From Rhodanobacteraceae bacterium (GTDB taxonomy: Bacteria > Pseudomonadota > Gammaproteobacteria > Xanthomonadales > SZUA-5): a stretch of 64,000 nt of DNA. Within the stretch, counting starts at the first letter, position 1. Every line of letters starts with the position of its first letter. Of the stretch, positions 31,910 to 40,358 are shown piece by piece. The DNA is taken from positions 62,001 through 126,000 of the forward strand of contig JADJPR010000012.1 in the NCBI GenBank assembly GCA_016713135.1, given 5' to 3'. A program made the position numbers and the translations under genes. The notes under the pieces are model-generated. The model was not told the origin of the DNA. It did no database searches and was given only the letters and a program-made list of their open reading frames with translations.

Positions 31910-33391
31910 TCAATCCCCCACGCCCAGCCTTTTCCGCTCCAGCCGGCGCAGGAACTCGCCCATCACGCGGCGGTAGAGGTCCTCGCCGAGGTAGGCGTCT
32001 TCGACGCCCCAGTCGATGTTGGGGTTGTCGTTGACTTCGATGATGACCACGCGGTCGCCGACTTGCTTCAGGTCCACGCCGTAGAGGCCGTCGCCGATCT
32101 GCGCGGTGGCGCGCTGGGCGAGCTTGACCACTTCGGACGGGACTTCGCGGATCGGCAGGGTCTTGAAGTCGCCGCTGCGCGCTTCGCCCTTGGCGGCGTG
32201 GTTGTAGATCTGCCAGTGGCCGCGCGACATGAAGTACTGGCAGGCGAAGATCGGTTCGCGGTTGAGGATGCCGATGCGCCAGTCGAATTCGGTGGGCATG
32301 TATTCCTGCGCCAGCACCAGCGCGGTCTGCTGGAACAGCTCGTCGGCCGAGCGCTTGAGCGATTCGGCGTCGGCGACCTTGACCACGCCGCGGGAGAAGG
32401 AGCCATCCGGCACCTTCAGCACCAGCGGGAAGCCCAGCGTGTCGCCCAGCTCGGCGAGTTTCTTCGGCTCGTCCTTGTACAGGATCTCGGTGCGCGGGGT
32501 GGGCAGCTTGCGGCTCTTGAGCAGGTCCGACAGGTAGATCTTGTTGGTGCAGCGCAGGATCGAGGTGGGATCGTCGATCACCACCATGTCTTCCTTCTCC
32601 GCCTTGTTGGCGAAGCGGTAGCTGTGGTGGTCCAGCGCGGTGGTCTCGCGGATGAACAGCGCGTCGTACTCGGCCAGGCGCGCGTAGTCGTTGCGCGTGA
32701 TCGGGTCGACTTCTATGCCGAGGTCCTTGCCGGCGTTGATGAAGGCCTTGAGCGCCTTCTTGTTGGACGGCGGCCACTGCTCGGCCGGGTCCTGCAGCAT
32801 GGCGATGTCGTAGCGGAACTTCTTCGGCGTGCGCTTGCTGCGCCAGAGCTTCTTGCTGAAGCGGTCCAGCGCGGCGGCGAAGCCGTCTTCCTGGGCGTCG
32901 GTCAGGGTGTGCAGACCGGCCGGCTTGATCGCCTCGATCTCCCACTTGCGGTCGCGCTCGAACTCGATGCGCAGGATCGGGCAGGGGAAGGCTTCGAACA
33001 CCTGGCGCGCCAGGTCCTTCAGCGGCTCGTAGCTGGTCTCGCCGAAGTAGACCAGGATGCCGAAGTCGGTGGTGTCGCGGTCCTGCGCCAGGTGCTTGGT
33101 GAGCTTCTGGTTGAGGTCCTCGATGTCCAGGCCGTACAGCGAGCGGCGGCGCAGGTCGTTGATCGCGCGCACCGAAGGGATCACCTTGTGCCCGCGCGCC
33201 TCCGCCAGCAGCGAGACGTAGTAGCCCGCGCCGAGGTATTTGTAGCTGCGGCAGAGGTTGATCACCTGCGTGCGTTCCTCGTCGGAGCGGATCGGCTCCT
33301 TCAAGTAATCCATCGCGGTGACCACGTTATCGGACGGGTAATAGCTGCCCCAGTCCGACGCTTTTTCGACGACGATGACGAGACGACTCAT
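31910..33391 (-). CDS. RimK-family ATP-grasp ligase with N-terminal RLAN domain
   Basis: This 493-aa cytoplasmic enzyme has an N-terminal RLAN domain (residues 1-~170: MSRLVIVVEKASDWGSYYPS, GAGYYVSLLAEARGHKVIPS, YGLDIEDL) and a RimK-type ATP-grasp domain (~240-490). The latter shows FIRETTALDHHSYRFANKAE, DDPTSILRCTNKIYL, FPLVLKVPDGSFSRGVVKV, LAQEYMPTEFDWRIG and the metal-binding VIIEVNDNPNIDWGVED. ATP-grasp ligases of this type join amino acids to peptides or proteins; the substrate is not known. The start at 33391 opens the conserved N-terminus. The gene is divergent from a GNAT gene 165 bp away, a pairing seen in several proteobacteria. Confidence 0.93.
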   Translation of the reverse strand: MSRLVIVVEKASDWGSYYPSDNVVTAMDYLKEPIRSDEERTQVINLCRSYKYLGAGYYVSLLAEARGHKVIPSVRAINDLRRRSLYGLDIEDLNQKLTKHLAQDRDTTDFGILVYFGETSYEPLKDLARQVFEAFPCPILRIEFERDRKWEIEAIKPAGLHTLTDAQEDGFAAALDRFSKKLWRSKRTPKKFRYDIAMLQDPAEQWPPSNKKALKAFINAGKDLGIEVDPITRNDYARLAEYDALFIRETTALDHHSYRFANKAEKEDMVVIDDPTSILRCTNKIYLSDLLKSRKLPTPRTEILYKDEPKKLAELGDTLGFPLVLKVPDGSFSRGVVKVADAESLKRSADELFQQTALVLAQEYMPTEFDWRIGILNREPIFACQYFMSRGHWQIYNHAAKGEARSGDFKTLPIREVPSEVVKLAQRATAQIGDGLYGVDLKQVGDRVVIIEVNDNPNIDWGVEDAYLGEDLYRRVMGEFLRRLERKRLGVGD

Positions 33392-33555
33392 GCTGTCCTG
33401 CTGCACGCCTGCGCGCCGCAGGGCGGGCCTGCGCGTCGTCGGGCGGAATCGAGGGGGCAGCGGCAACCGGCCGCTGCAGCGGCGTAGCCCGGCTTGGCAT
33501 TCCGGGCGGCGCAGGGCGCATAGTCTGGCACAGCGTCGCAGATGGGTTACACGGG

Positions 33556-34149
33556 ATGGCGGAGCGTCGATTCAGCCGGCGTGGGGCGAATCGCGGGCGA
33601 TTGCCTGCCGCCGCCGCGCGCCCCGCGCCACGCACCGGATTGGTGCGCCTGCGACGCGCCGCCGCGCGCGACCTGGCGGCGCTGGCGGCGCTGGAGCAAA
33701 CGGTGTTCAGCGGCGCCCGGATGGCGCCACGCCAGTTCCGCCATCACCTCTCCGCAACGAGCAGCGACCTGGTGGTCGCCCGCAGCGGGACCGATCTGCT
33801 GGGCTACGCGCTGCTGTTCCGCCGCGCCGGCAGCCGGGTCGGCCGGGTGTATTCGATCGCCGTGGCCGATGCGGCGCGCGGACAGGGCCTGGGCGCACGC
33901 CTGCTGCAGCGCCTGGAGTCCGCCGCGCGCGCGCACGGACTGACGGAAATGCGCCTGGAAGTGCGCAAGGACAATGCCGGCGCGCTGGCGCTGTACCAGC
34001 GGCGCGGCTACCAGATCTTCGGCGAGCGCGCCGGCTACTACGAAGACGGCTGCGATGCCTGGCGCCTCGCCAAATCCCTGCTGCCGCCGCGGCGGCGCGC
34101 CCGCGTCGGGCATGCGCCGCGCACGCCGGATCCACGCAAGACGCGATAG
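33556..34149 (+). CDS. GNAT-family N-acetyltransferase
   Basis: This 197-aa protein has a GNAT domain at ~35-170: LVRLRRAAARDLAALAALEQ, VGRVYSIAVADAARGQGLGA with the RGxGxG/A acetyl-CoA loop, LEVRKDNAGALALYQRRGYQ and YYEDGCDAWRL. It is RimI-like in motif order. The basic C-terminal tail (PPRRRARVGHAP) and the first ~30 residues look disordered. It is divergent from the RLAN/RimK gene. ATP-grasp and acetyltransferase genes are known neighbours in peptide-modification clusters, so joint action is plausible but inferred. A later GTG near 33640 would give a shorter, still complete GNAT. Confidence 0.87.
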   Translation: MAERRFSRRGANRGRLPAAAARPAPRTGLVRLRRAAARDLAALAALEQTVFSGARMAPRQFRHHLSATSSDLVVARSGTDLLGYALLFRRAGSRVGRVYSIAVADAARGQGLGARLLQRLESAARAHGLTEMRLEVRKDNAGALALYQRRGYQIFGERAGYYEDGCDAWRLAKSLLPPRRRARVGHAPRTPDPRKTR

Positions 34150-34178
34150 CCTCTACACACTCCCGGAGAACCTGACCC

Positions 34179-34550
34179 ATGCGTAGCGACAACCTCTGGC
34201 TGGTCATCGGTGGTGTCGGCTTCCTCGCCTTCGGAGCGTGGATGCTCGTCGCGCCGCAGTCGGCGATGGCGATGGTCGGGATCGCCCTGCCCGATGGCGC
34301 GCCCGCGACCGAGATCCGCGCCTTCTATGGCGGCCTGGAACTGGGCCTGGGCGCGCTGTTGCTGGCCGCCGTGCACAAGGTGCAGTACCGCCGCGCCGGC
34401 CTGGTACTGGGCTGTGTCAGCTACGGCGCCGTCGGCCTCGCCCGCGCACTCGGGATGCTGATCGACGGCGGTGCCACCACCTTCCTGTGGGTCGCGCTGG
34501 CGATCGAATTGACCCTGGCCGCGGGGTTCTGGTGGCGGTTGAAGCGGTGA
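34179..34550 (+). CDS. DUF4345-like membrane protein
   Basis: This 123-aa protein has four predicted transmembrane helices: NLWLVIGGVGFLAFGAWMLV, IRAFYGGLELGLGALLLAAV, AGLVLGCVSYGAVGLARALG and FLWVALAIELTLAAGFWW. The conserved EIRAFYGGLELGLG block is that of DUF4345. It has no known function. The start ATG is preceded by CCGGAGAACCTGACCC. It follows the GNAT gene by 29 bp on the same strand and may be in its operon. Confidence 0.88.
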   Translation: MRSDNLWLVIGGVGFLAFGAWMLVAPQSAMAMVGIALPDGAPATEIRAFYGGLELGLGALLLAAVHKVQYRRAGLVLGCVSYGAVGLARALGMLIDGGATTFLWVALAIELTLAAGFWWRLKR

Positions 34551-34624
34551 GGCGGGTGTTGGTGTGGGTTTTTGGTGTTGGTAGTGGCGATGCGGCGCGG
34601 CATGCCAGCGCGCTGTTGCGGGCG

Positions 34625-34697
34625 TAGGCCGGTGTAGCGCGCAGCGCTTCACCGGCAGAGCGCCGGAGAACCGCTGCGCGGTACTCCGGCCTACGCT
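34625..34697. repeat. Imperfect palindromic intergenic element (CCGGTGTAGCG type, copy 1)
   Basis: It begins GTAGGCCGGTGTAGCGCGCA and ends GCGGTACTCCGGCCTACGC. The ends are complementary (GTAGGCCGG/CCGGCCTAC). Related elements lie at 40915-41015 and 42910-43000. Confidence 0.65.
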
Positions 34698-34704
34698 CAC
34701 CGAG

Positions 34705-34857
34705 TCACGACGTCATGCGCACGAAAACGATTGCCAGGATCAGCAGCAGCGCGAGCGCGACGGCGGCGGGCATCAGCAGGCCCCAGCGCTCCGCCGGCAG
34801 GTTCTTCGGCAGGAAGCTCGGGCGTAGTTGCGGGCGGTTGTTCGGGTCGGGCTGCAT
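34705..34857 (-). CDS. Small single-pass membrane protein
   Basis: This 50-aa protein has a polar N-terminus (MQPDPNNRPQLRPSFLPKNL) and one hydrophobic helix WGLLMPAAVALALLLILAIV FVRMTS at the C-terminus. No family is recognised. An in-frame ATG ten codons upstream (34887) is an alternative. Neither start has a clear ribosome site, so expression is uncertain. It stands alone between a palindromic element and the large TPR gene, on the same strand as the latter. Confidence 0.5.
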   Translation of the reverse strand: MQPDPNNRPQLRPSFLPKNLPAERWGLLMPAAVALALLLILAIVFVRMTS

Positions 34858-34938
34858 GGCGGGTGGAGTCGGTCGCGATGTCGGCAATTATGGGCTGATC
34901 CAGCCTGGCAGCGGAGCAAGCTCGGGTGACCTGCGCGT

Positions 34939-37134
34939 TCAGGCGCCAGGTGCGCGGGCGCGGCGGCGGAGGCGCCAGGCGTAGAGGCCGAGCAGCAGCA
35001 GCGGGATCGGGCCGAGGTAGAGTGCCCAGCGGCCGATGCTGCGGATCCAGCCGTCGCGGATCTCGCGCTCGACTTTGGCGAAGTCCGGCGCGGGGCACTC
35101 CCGGCCGAATTCCGCGCCCCAGGGGACGAACGGGCCTTCGCGCAGGTAGCGCTTGTAGATGCCCTGGGCCTCGTCGGGCTGGCGGTCGATCAGCCAGCGG
35201 GTGGCTTCGCAGAGCACGGCGGCGAAGGCCTGCGAGCGCGGCGGCAGCACGTCGGCGGCCTTGCCGGCGTGCGCGGCGGCGACCATGCGGTAGTGGAAGC
35301 GCTCCAGCGGCTGCGCGCGGCTGGCGGCGACCCGCTCGCGTTCGCCGTCGCTGGTCCACGGGCCTTCGATCTTGAGATCGCTGCGCGGGTTTTCGATCGC
35401 GTTGTAGTTCTCGTCCCAGGTGATCGGGCTGTTGAGGTCGAAGCTGCCGCCCCAGATGTAGTAGTCCGGATCGCCCTCGTAGCCCATGATTTCCATGCCG
35501 TGCCAGCGCGCCACCTCGGCCGCCTCGAACCACGCGCGCGCCTTGGCCACGCGGGTCCACGCGCTGGTGGCTTTGCGCGCGGCGATGTAGCGCTCGGCCT
35601 GTTCGCGCACCGCGGCGTCATCGAAGTAGGTTGGCGCGGCGTCGAAGCGCTGCTCGCGCATCAGGCGGCGCGCGAGCAGGGCGCGTAGCTGGTTGGCCGG
35701 TGGCACATCGTGCCAGACGCCGCCTTCGTCATCCTCGGCACTGGCATCGCGCGCTTCGGTGGCGACTGCCTTGGGCGCCACCCGGTCGACGAAGGCCTTC
35801 AGCTCGTCGACGCTGACCACGCGCTCGGCGACGTAGGCGGCATCGGTCCAGTAGGTCTCGGCCGCAAACAGCAGCTCCAGCGCCTGCAGGTAATCGCCGC
35901 GCGAAAGCGCCAGCGTGCCGGCCTCGCCCTGCACGCGGCAGCGCGGGCGGAGGTCGTCGCTACCCCATTCGGCGCCTTCCAGGCGGATCAGGCCCCAGTG
36001 CTCGCCAGTGGGAAAGCCCTTTGCGGCCTCGGCATAGGCCTGCGCGGCGGCGTCCAGTTGCCCCGCGCGCAGCGCCAGCTTGGCGCGCACCCAGGCGGCC
36101 AGCGGGGTCTGCGCCTGCGCGGCCAGGCGGCCGGCCTGCTCGAAGCGGCCGGCGCGATAGGCCACGGCGGCCAGGCGATCGGGATCCGGCACGCCGGGCG
36201 CCTGGCTGATGCGGTCGAGCAGGGCCAGCGCGCGCGGGCCGTCGGCGGGCGCGTCGAAGCTCGGGTACTCGTTCTCCGGGTCGGGCTCGATCAGCTCGTT
36301 GTAGCGGGTGTAGAGATAGGCGAGCAGCAGCCGCGTGCCGGTGGCATCCGCCAGCAGGGCATCGACCTGCGCCGGGTCCTGCACCACCGCGCGCGCGACG
36401 AACAGCAGCGAGTTGCGCCCGGAGGTCGATCCATGGGCGGCCTGCTCGGCATACAGGCGCACCGCGCCGGCCACGTCGCCCGCCTCGCGCAGCATGCGCG
36501 CCTGCTCGCCGTAGCTGGCCACCGCCAGGCCGAGCGGATCGGCCGCGCCCTCGCGCGCCAGGGTGCGCGTGCGCTCGAAGGCCTCGACGCCGCCGACCAG
36601 GTCGCCGCCGAGCGCGAGCACGCGGCCCTCCATGTAGCTGGCCCACAGGCCGCGGTGGCTGCGCTCGGCCGCGGGCAGCGCCGAGACCTCGCGGAAATAC
36701 TCGAGTGCGGTCTGGTGGTCGCCCTGCCCGAAGGCCAGCGCGCCGGCGGTGTACAGGGCGACATCGCGCGGCAGCGCGCCGGCGAGTCCCATCGCCTCGT
36801 CGACGTTGCCCGCCGCGCGCATCGCCGCGATCGCCTCGGCGGCGCCGGCCGGCAATCCGGCGGTCTCCGCCTCGGTGCGCGTCTCCGAGCCCTCGTCCCA
36901 GTAGCCCCGTTCCACCGGCACCAGCGCATCGGCGGGCCGGGGCACCAGGCGCTCGGCTTCGAAGTCGAACACCCCCTCCGGCAGCAGGCCCATCACCGCA
37001 TCGCGGCGCTCGAGCAGGGTGGTCGGGAAGTCCGGGCCGCAGGCCCAGGCCGGCGCGGCCAGCAGGGCGGCGAGCGCCAGTCCGAGCACTGACCGCAGGG
37101 CCCTGGGGGTGCGCTTGCCGCGGGCGTGCGTCAT
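34939..37134 (-). CDS. Large exported TPR-like protein with C-terminal membrane anchor
   Basis: This 731-aa protein has a signal peptide (ALRSVLGLALAALLAAPAWA), then CGPDFPTTLLERRDAVMGLL. A long helical array of degenerate TPR units follows (AAIAAMRAAGNVDEAMGLAG, ALEYFREVSALPAAERS, LAVASYGEQARMLREAGDVA). A conserved-looking block reads GDPDYYIWGGSFDLNSPITW. It ends with one transmembrane helix (WALYLGPIPLLLLGLYAW) and a basic tail. It should sit in the periplasm anchored to the inner membrane. The start ATG overlaps the stop of the DUF3142 gene (ATGA), showing translational coupling. No enzymatic motif is visible. The pairing with DUF3142 suggests a shared envelope role. Confidence 0.85.
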   Translation of the reverse strand: MTHARGKRTPRALRSVLGLALAALLAAPAWACGPDFPTTLLERRDAVMGLLPEGVFDFEAERLVPRPADALVPVERGYWDEGSETRTEAETAGLPAGAAEAIAAMRAAGNVDEAMGLAGALPRDVALYTAGALAFGQGDHQTALEYFREVSALPAAERSHRGLWASYMEGRVLALGGDLVGGVEAFERTRTLAREGAADPLGLAVASYGEQARMLREAGDVAGAVRLYAEQAAHGSTSGRNSLLFVARAVVQDPAQVDALLADATGTRLLLAYLYTRYNELIEPDPENEYPSFDAPADGPRALALLDRISQAPGVPDPDRLAAVAYRAGRFEQAGRLAAQAQTPLAAWVRAKLALRAGQLDAAAQAYAEAAKGFPTGEHWGLIRLEGAEWGSDDLRPRCRVQGEAGTLALSRGDYLQALELLFAAETYWTDAAYVAERVVSVDELKAFVDRVAPKAVATEARDASAEDDEGGVWHDVPPANQLRALLARRLMREQRFDAAPTYFDDAAVREQAERYIAARKATSAWTRVAKARAWFEAAEVARWHGMEIMGYEGDPDYYIWGGSFDLNSPITWDENYNAIENPRSDLKIEGPWTSDGERERVAASRAQPLERFHYRMVAAAHAGKAADVLPPRSQAFAAVLCEATRWLIDRQPDEAQGIYKRYLREGPFVPWGAEFGRECPAPDFAKVEREIRDGWIRSIGRWALYLGPIPLLLLGLYAWRLRRRARAPGA

Positions 37135-38417
37135 TGGATGCTCCATCGTGGTTCCAGGGGTTGCGCGCAGCGGGTCCAGCCCACCACCAGGCGGCCGCCA
37201 GCGGGCAGCCAGGCGTCATCGGCCGGGACCAGCCTCAGGCCCGCAGCGGCATCGTCCATACGATAGCGCCCCAGTGCATCGCCCAGGCGGCAGTGTGCGG
37301 GCAGGTCGATCGCCGGCAGCGGGTTGTCGAGATTGCCGTCGTTGCGCAGCACCAGGTCGCTGGCGCCGTTGGCCGCGAGCGTGACCTGCACCGAGAACTC
37401 CGCCTGCAGCGGTTCGCCAGCGATCGCCGCCGCGAGTGTCTGCGCGCTCCAGCCACGCGCGTCCCCGGCCACCGGCAGGCGGAACCAGACCCAGCCGCGC
37501 ATCCCCGCGGGCGTCTCCTCCGCGATGGTCTCGATCAGCGCGGCCACTTCCCGCGGGTCGGCGCGCAACTCGCTGCCGCCGGGGCCGACGCGTTCGATGC
37601 CCTCCGCATCCACCACGCGCACCTTGCCGCCGCCATCCACGCCCACCCGCACACCGTAGGCCGGCAGCGCCACCCGGAAGGGCTGCGGCGAGCGCTGCGC
37701 CCAGTCGAAGATCCAGTACCAGGCGCCGGTCTTGTCGAACAGGCCGGTCTGCGGCCGGTCCACCGCGTGCACCTGGAGCACGCTCTCATCGACCGCCTCG
37801 CGCAGCGCCTCAAGGTCCGGGCTTTCCATCCAGGCCGGCAGCGCGGTGATCGACCACAGGCCGGTGTCCGGCAGCGCCGCGCGCAGATCGCGCAGCCATT
37901 GCGCATACTCGCCCAGCGCCGCGCTGGCGCAGTCGTGGTCGATCTCGATCCCGTCGATGCGCAGCCCCGCCGCCAGCCAGCGCTGGCGCAGTTCGCCGAT
38001 CCGTGTCGCCAGCGCACCCGCCGCCGGCCGCAGCCGCGCGCCCTCGATCCGCACCACCATGCGCAGCGGCAGGCGCGTCGCCTTCAGCGCGACCAGATCC
38101 GGCGCCACCTCGATGATCCGCTCGCCCACCACCTGCAGCGCCAGCACCCGCCAGCCACTGAACTGTCCCGCCTGCGCCTGCACCGCGCCGACCACCGCCG
38201 GCGTCCACTGGCGCTGCCAGATGTAGGCCTCGTGCGGGAGCGGCGTGGGCGCAGGGGTGCAGGCGGCGAGAAACAGGGCCAGCAGGGTTGCAGAGAACCG
38301 GCGCCGGTTGTGGGTTCTGGGTTGTGGGTTGTGGGCAGCAGGATCAAGAGCGGGCTGTCGCGGATTGCGGGCTCTTGCCGCCCACAACCCACAACTTACA
38401 ACCCACAACCAGTTCAT
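37131..38417 (-). CDS. DUF3142-domain lipoprotein, signal region interrupted by a repeat
   Basis: This 428-aa reading frame opens at ATG 38417, overlapping the gspE stop (TGATG). Residues ~54-428 are a DUF3142 protein: AYIWQRQWTPAVVGAVQAQA, GLRIDGIEIDHDCAS, YAQWLRDLRAALPDTGLWSI, MRGWVWFRLPV. These have the look of a (beta/alpha)-barrel glycosidase-like fold. The lipoprotein signal RRRFSATLLALFLAACTP places the lipobox Cys near residue 53. The first ~37 residues (MNWLWVVSCGLWAARARNP and on) are encoded by a CCCACAACCC inverted repeat. No ATG, GTG or TTG lies nearer the signal, so export may be impaired. It ends overlapping the TPR gene. Confidence 0.82.
   Translation of the reverse strand: MNWLWVVSCGLWAARARNPRQPALDPAAHNPQPRTHNRRRFSATLLALFLAACTPAPTPLPHEAYIWQRQWTPAVVGAVQAQAGQFSGWRVLALQVVGERIIEVAPDLVALKATRLPLRMVVRIEGARLRPAAGALATRIGELRQRWLAAGLRIDGIEIDHDCASAALGEYAQWLRDLRAALPDTGLWSITALPAWMESPDLEALREAVDESVLQVHAVDRPQTGLFDKTGAWYWIFDWAQRSPQPFRVALPAYGVRVGVDGGGKVRVVDAEGIERVGPGGSELRADPREVAALIETIAEETPAGMRGWVWFRLPVAGDARGWSAQTLAAAIAGEPLQAEFSVQVTLAANGASDLVLRNDGNLDNPLPAIDLPAHCRLGDALGRYRMDDAAAGLRLVPADDAWLPAGGRLVVGWTRCAQPLEPRWSIQ
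38306..38411. repeat. GTTGTGGGTT / AACCCACAAC inverted repeat (copy 3), inside a coding region
   Basis: The left arm GGTTGTGGGTTCTGGGTTGT continues to GGGCAGC (38306-38338). The right arm GCCGCCCACAACCCACAACT continues to ACCCACAACC (38377-38410). The 38-bp centre has AAGAGC/GCTCTT. It lies between the overlapping gspE/DUF3142 junction and the lipobox codons. Confidence 0.8.
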
Positions 38418-39892
38418 CAGTCTTCCCGGGTCACCTTCAACACCTCCTCCACCGAGGTGATCCCGGCCAGGCACTTGCGCCAGCCGTCCTCGAGGATGCC
38501 GGGGCTGCTGCGGCGGGCGATCTTTTCCAGCTCCATCTCGCCGGCCTTGTCGTGGATCGCCTGGCGCATGGCTTCGTCGATCGCGACCAGTTCGTAGACG
38601 CCGGTGCGGCCCTTGTAGCCGGTGCTCTTGTGGAACATGTCCATTCCCGGCCGCCACAACAGGGTGCCGCGCTCCTTCGCATGGCCGAGGGCGGCGAGTT
38701 CGGCCGGGGTGGCCGGATACTGTTCGCGCACGATGGGATCGAGCATGCGCACCAGGCGCTGGGCGAGCACGCCGATCAGGCTGGAGGACAGCAGGAAGGG
38801 TTCGATGCCCATGTCGCGCAAGCGCGTCACCGCGCCGACCGCGGTGTTGGTGTGCAGGGTGGACAGCACCAGGTGGCCGGTCAGCGAGGACTGCACCGCG
38901 ATCTCGGCGGTTTCCAGGTCGCGGATTTCGCCGACCATCACCACGTCCGGGTCCTGGCGCAGGATCGCTCGCAGGCCGCGGGCGAAGGTCATGTCGACCT
39001 TTGTATTCACTTGCGTCTGCCCGATGCCGTCGATGTAGTACTCGATCGGGTCCTCGACCGTCATGATGTTGCGGCTGCGGTCGTTCAACTGCATCAGCGC
39101 CGCATACAGCGTGGTGGTCTTGCCCGAGCCGGTGGGGCCGGTGACCAGCAGGATCCCGTGCGGGCGGTGGATCAACTCATCCAGGCGCCCGCGGGTGGCC
39201 TCGTCCATGCCGAGCTCGGTCAGGTTGAGTCGGCCGGCCTGCTTGTCGAGCAATCGCAGCACCACGCGCTCGCCGAAGCTCGCCGGAATGGTCGACACGC
39301 GCACGTCCACCGGGCGCCCGGCGATGCGCAGGCCGATGCGGCCGTCCTGCGGCAGGCGCTTCTCGGCGATGTCGAGCTTGGCCATCACCTTGATGCGGCT
39401 GACCACCGGCGAGGCGATCGATTTCTGCGGGGAGAGCACCTCGCGCAGCACGCCGTCGACGCGGAAGCGCACCACCAGGCGGTTCTCGTAGGGCTCGATG
39501 TGGATGTCCGAGGCGTTCTCGCGCACGGCTTCGGCGAGCAAGGCGTTGATCAAACGGATGATCGGCGCGTCGTCCTCGCTCTCCATCAGGTCCGTGGGCT
39601 CGGGCAGCTCGTCGGCCAGCTGTTTCAGGTCCAGCTTCTGGTCGATGTCCGCCGCCATCGAGCGCGAATCCTCGCCGCCGCCCTCGTACAGCTCCTGCAG
39701 CAGCGCCTCGAAGCGCTCGCCCGCCACCTTCTCCGGCGCCAGCGGCGTGCCGAGGAAGCGCCGCAGCTCCAGCAGCGCCTCCGGCTTGACGTCCGGCCGG
39801 CAGGCGATGCGCGCCTTGCCATTGGCCAGGCCCAGCACGGCCACGCCATGCTTGCGCGCAAAACCAAAGGGCAGTCGGGGCAGTGAGGTCAT
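38417..39892 (-). CDS. gspE: GspE/PilB-family secretion ATPase lacking the zinc motif
   Basis: This 491-aa protein has an N-terminal domain, then IIRLINALLAEAVRENASDI HIEP, VVRFRVDGVLREV, Walker A LLVTGPTGSGKTTTLYAAL, the Asp box MTVEDPIEY, Walker B LRAILRQDPDVVMVGEIRDL ETAEIA and the His box TGHLVLSTLHTNTA. It is the hexameric motor of type II secretion or a related pilus machine. The segment that normally carries two CxxC pairs (between RMLDP and TGYKGRTGVYEL) has no cysteine, so the zinc site is absent. It heads a coupled operon with DUF3142 and the TPR gene. No other secretion gene is in the window. Confidence 0.92.
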   Translation of the reverse strand: MTSLPRLPFGFARKHGVAVLGLANGKARIACRPDVKPEALLELRRFLGTPLAPEKVAGERFEALLQELYEGGGEDSRSMAADIDQKLDLKQLADELPEPTDLMESEDDAPIIRLINALLAEAVRENASDIHIEPYENRLVVRFRVDGVLREVLSPQKSIASPVVSRIKVMAKLDIAEKRLPQDGRIGLRIAGRPVDVRVSTIPASFGERVVLRLLDKQAGRLNLTELGMDEATRGRLDELIHRPHGILLVTGPTGSGKTTTLYAALMQLNDRSRNIMTVEDPIEYYIDGIGQTQVNTKVDMTFARGLRAILRQDPDVVMVGEIRDLETAEIAVQSSLTGHLVLSTLHTNTAVGAVTRLRDMGIEPFLLSSSLIGVLAQRLVRMLDPIVREQYPATPAELAALGHAKERGTLLWRPGMDMFHKSTGYKGRTGVYELVAIDEAMRQAIHDKAGEMELEKIARRSSPGILEDGWRKCLAGITSVEEVLKVTRED

Positions 39893-40032
39893 CGGCAGCG
39901 GATTCGTCGGTCAGCCGACGATTCTCCACGAATGCGGCCGGGCAAAGTAGGGCGCGCGGTTTACCGGCAGGCTCGGCAATCGACGTGATCCTCCAGCAAG
40001 CAGGCAAGTTGGTCATGGTGCGTTCCGAACCT

Positions 40033-40051
40033 GTACGGTAAAGTTCCGTAC
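40033..40051 (+). promoter_or_regulatory. Palindromic operator of the TacA/TacT-like pair
   Basis: GTACGG TAAAGTT CCGTAC lies 38 bp before the antitoxin ATG in an AT-richer segment. DUF1778 antitoxins autoregulate through such palindromes; the role here is inferred. Confidence 0.6.
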
Positions 40052-40088
40052 TGAAGTTTGGTCCCGTGCCAACCCCTTGGAGAATCAC

Positions 40089-40355
40089 ATGCCCACGACC
40101 GCCTCGCGCCTGGACCTGAGGCTGAACGCGCGCGACAAGGAGCGGATCGCCCGCGCCGCCGCGTTGCGCGGTTTGCCGGTGTCTGCCTTCGTGCGCGACG
40201 CCGTTTTGCGAGAGGCAGACGCTGCGATGGCGGCCGAGCTCAACGTCACGCTGTCTCCCGAGGAATCCCGTCGGTTCCTCGCCGCATTGGACCAGCCGTT
40301 CAAGCCCAACCCACGGTTGGCCCAGGCGATGAAGCGCGGGCTCACTCGGCGCTGA
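40089..40355 (+). CDS. DUF1778 antitoxin (TacA/AtaR family)
   Basis: This 88-aa ribbon-helix-helix antitoxin has ASRLDLRLNARDKERIARAA as the DNA-binding domain. It continues LRGLPVSAFVRDAVLREAD and a toxin-binding tail with LSPEESRRFLAALDQPFKPN PRL, the classic DUF1778 ending. The ATG at 40089 is 5 nt after TTGGAGAA; an in-frame TTG at 40077 is not preferred. Three bases separate its stop from the toxin GTG. Confidence 0.93.
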   Translation: MPTTASRLDLRLNARDKERIARAAALRGLPVSAFVRDAVLREADAAMAAELNVTLSPEESRRFLAALDQPFKPNPRLAQAMKRGLTRR

Positions 40356-40358
40356 GCC

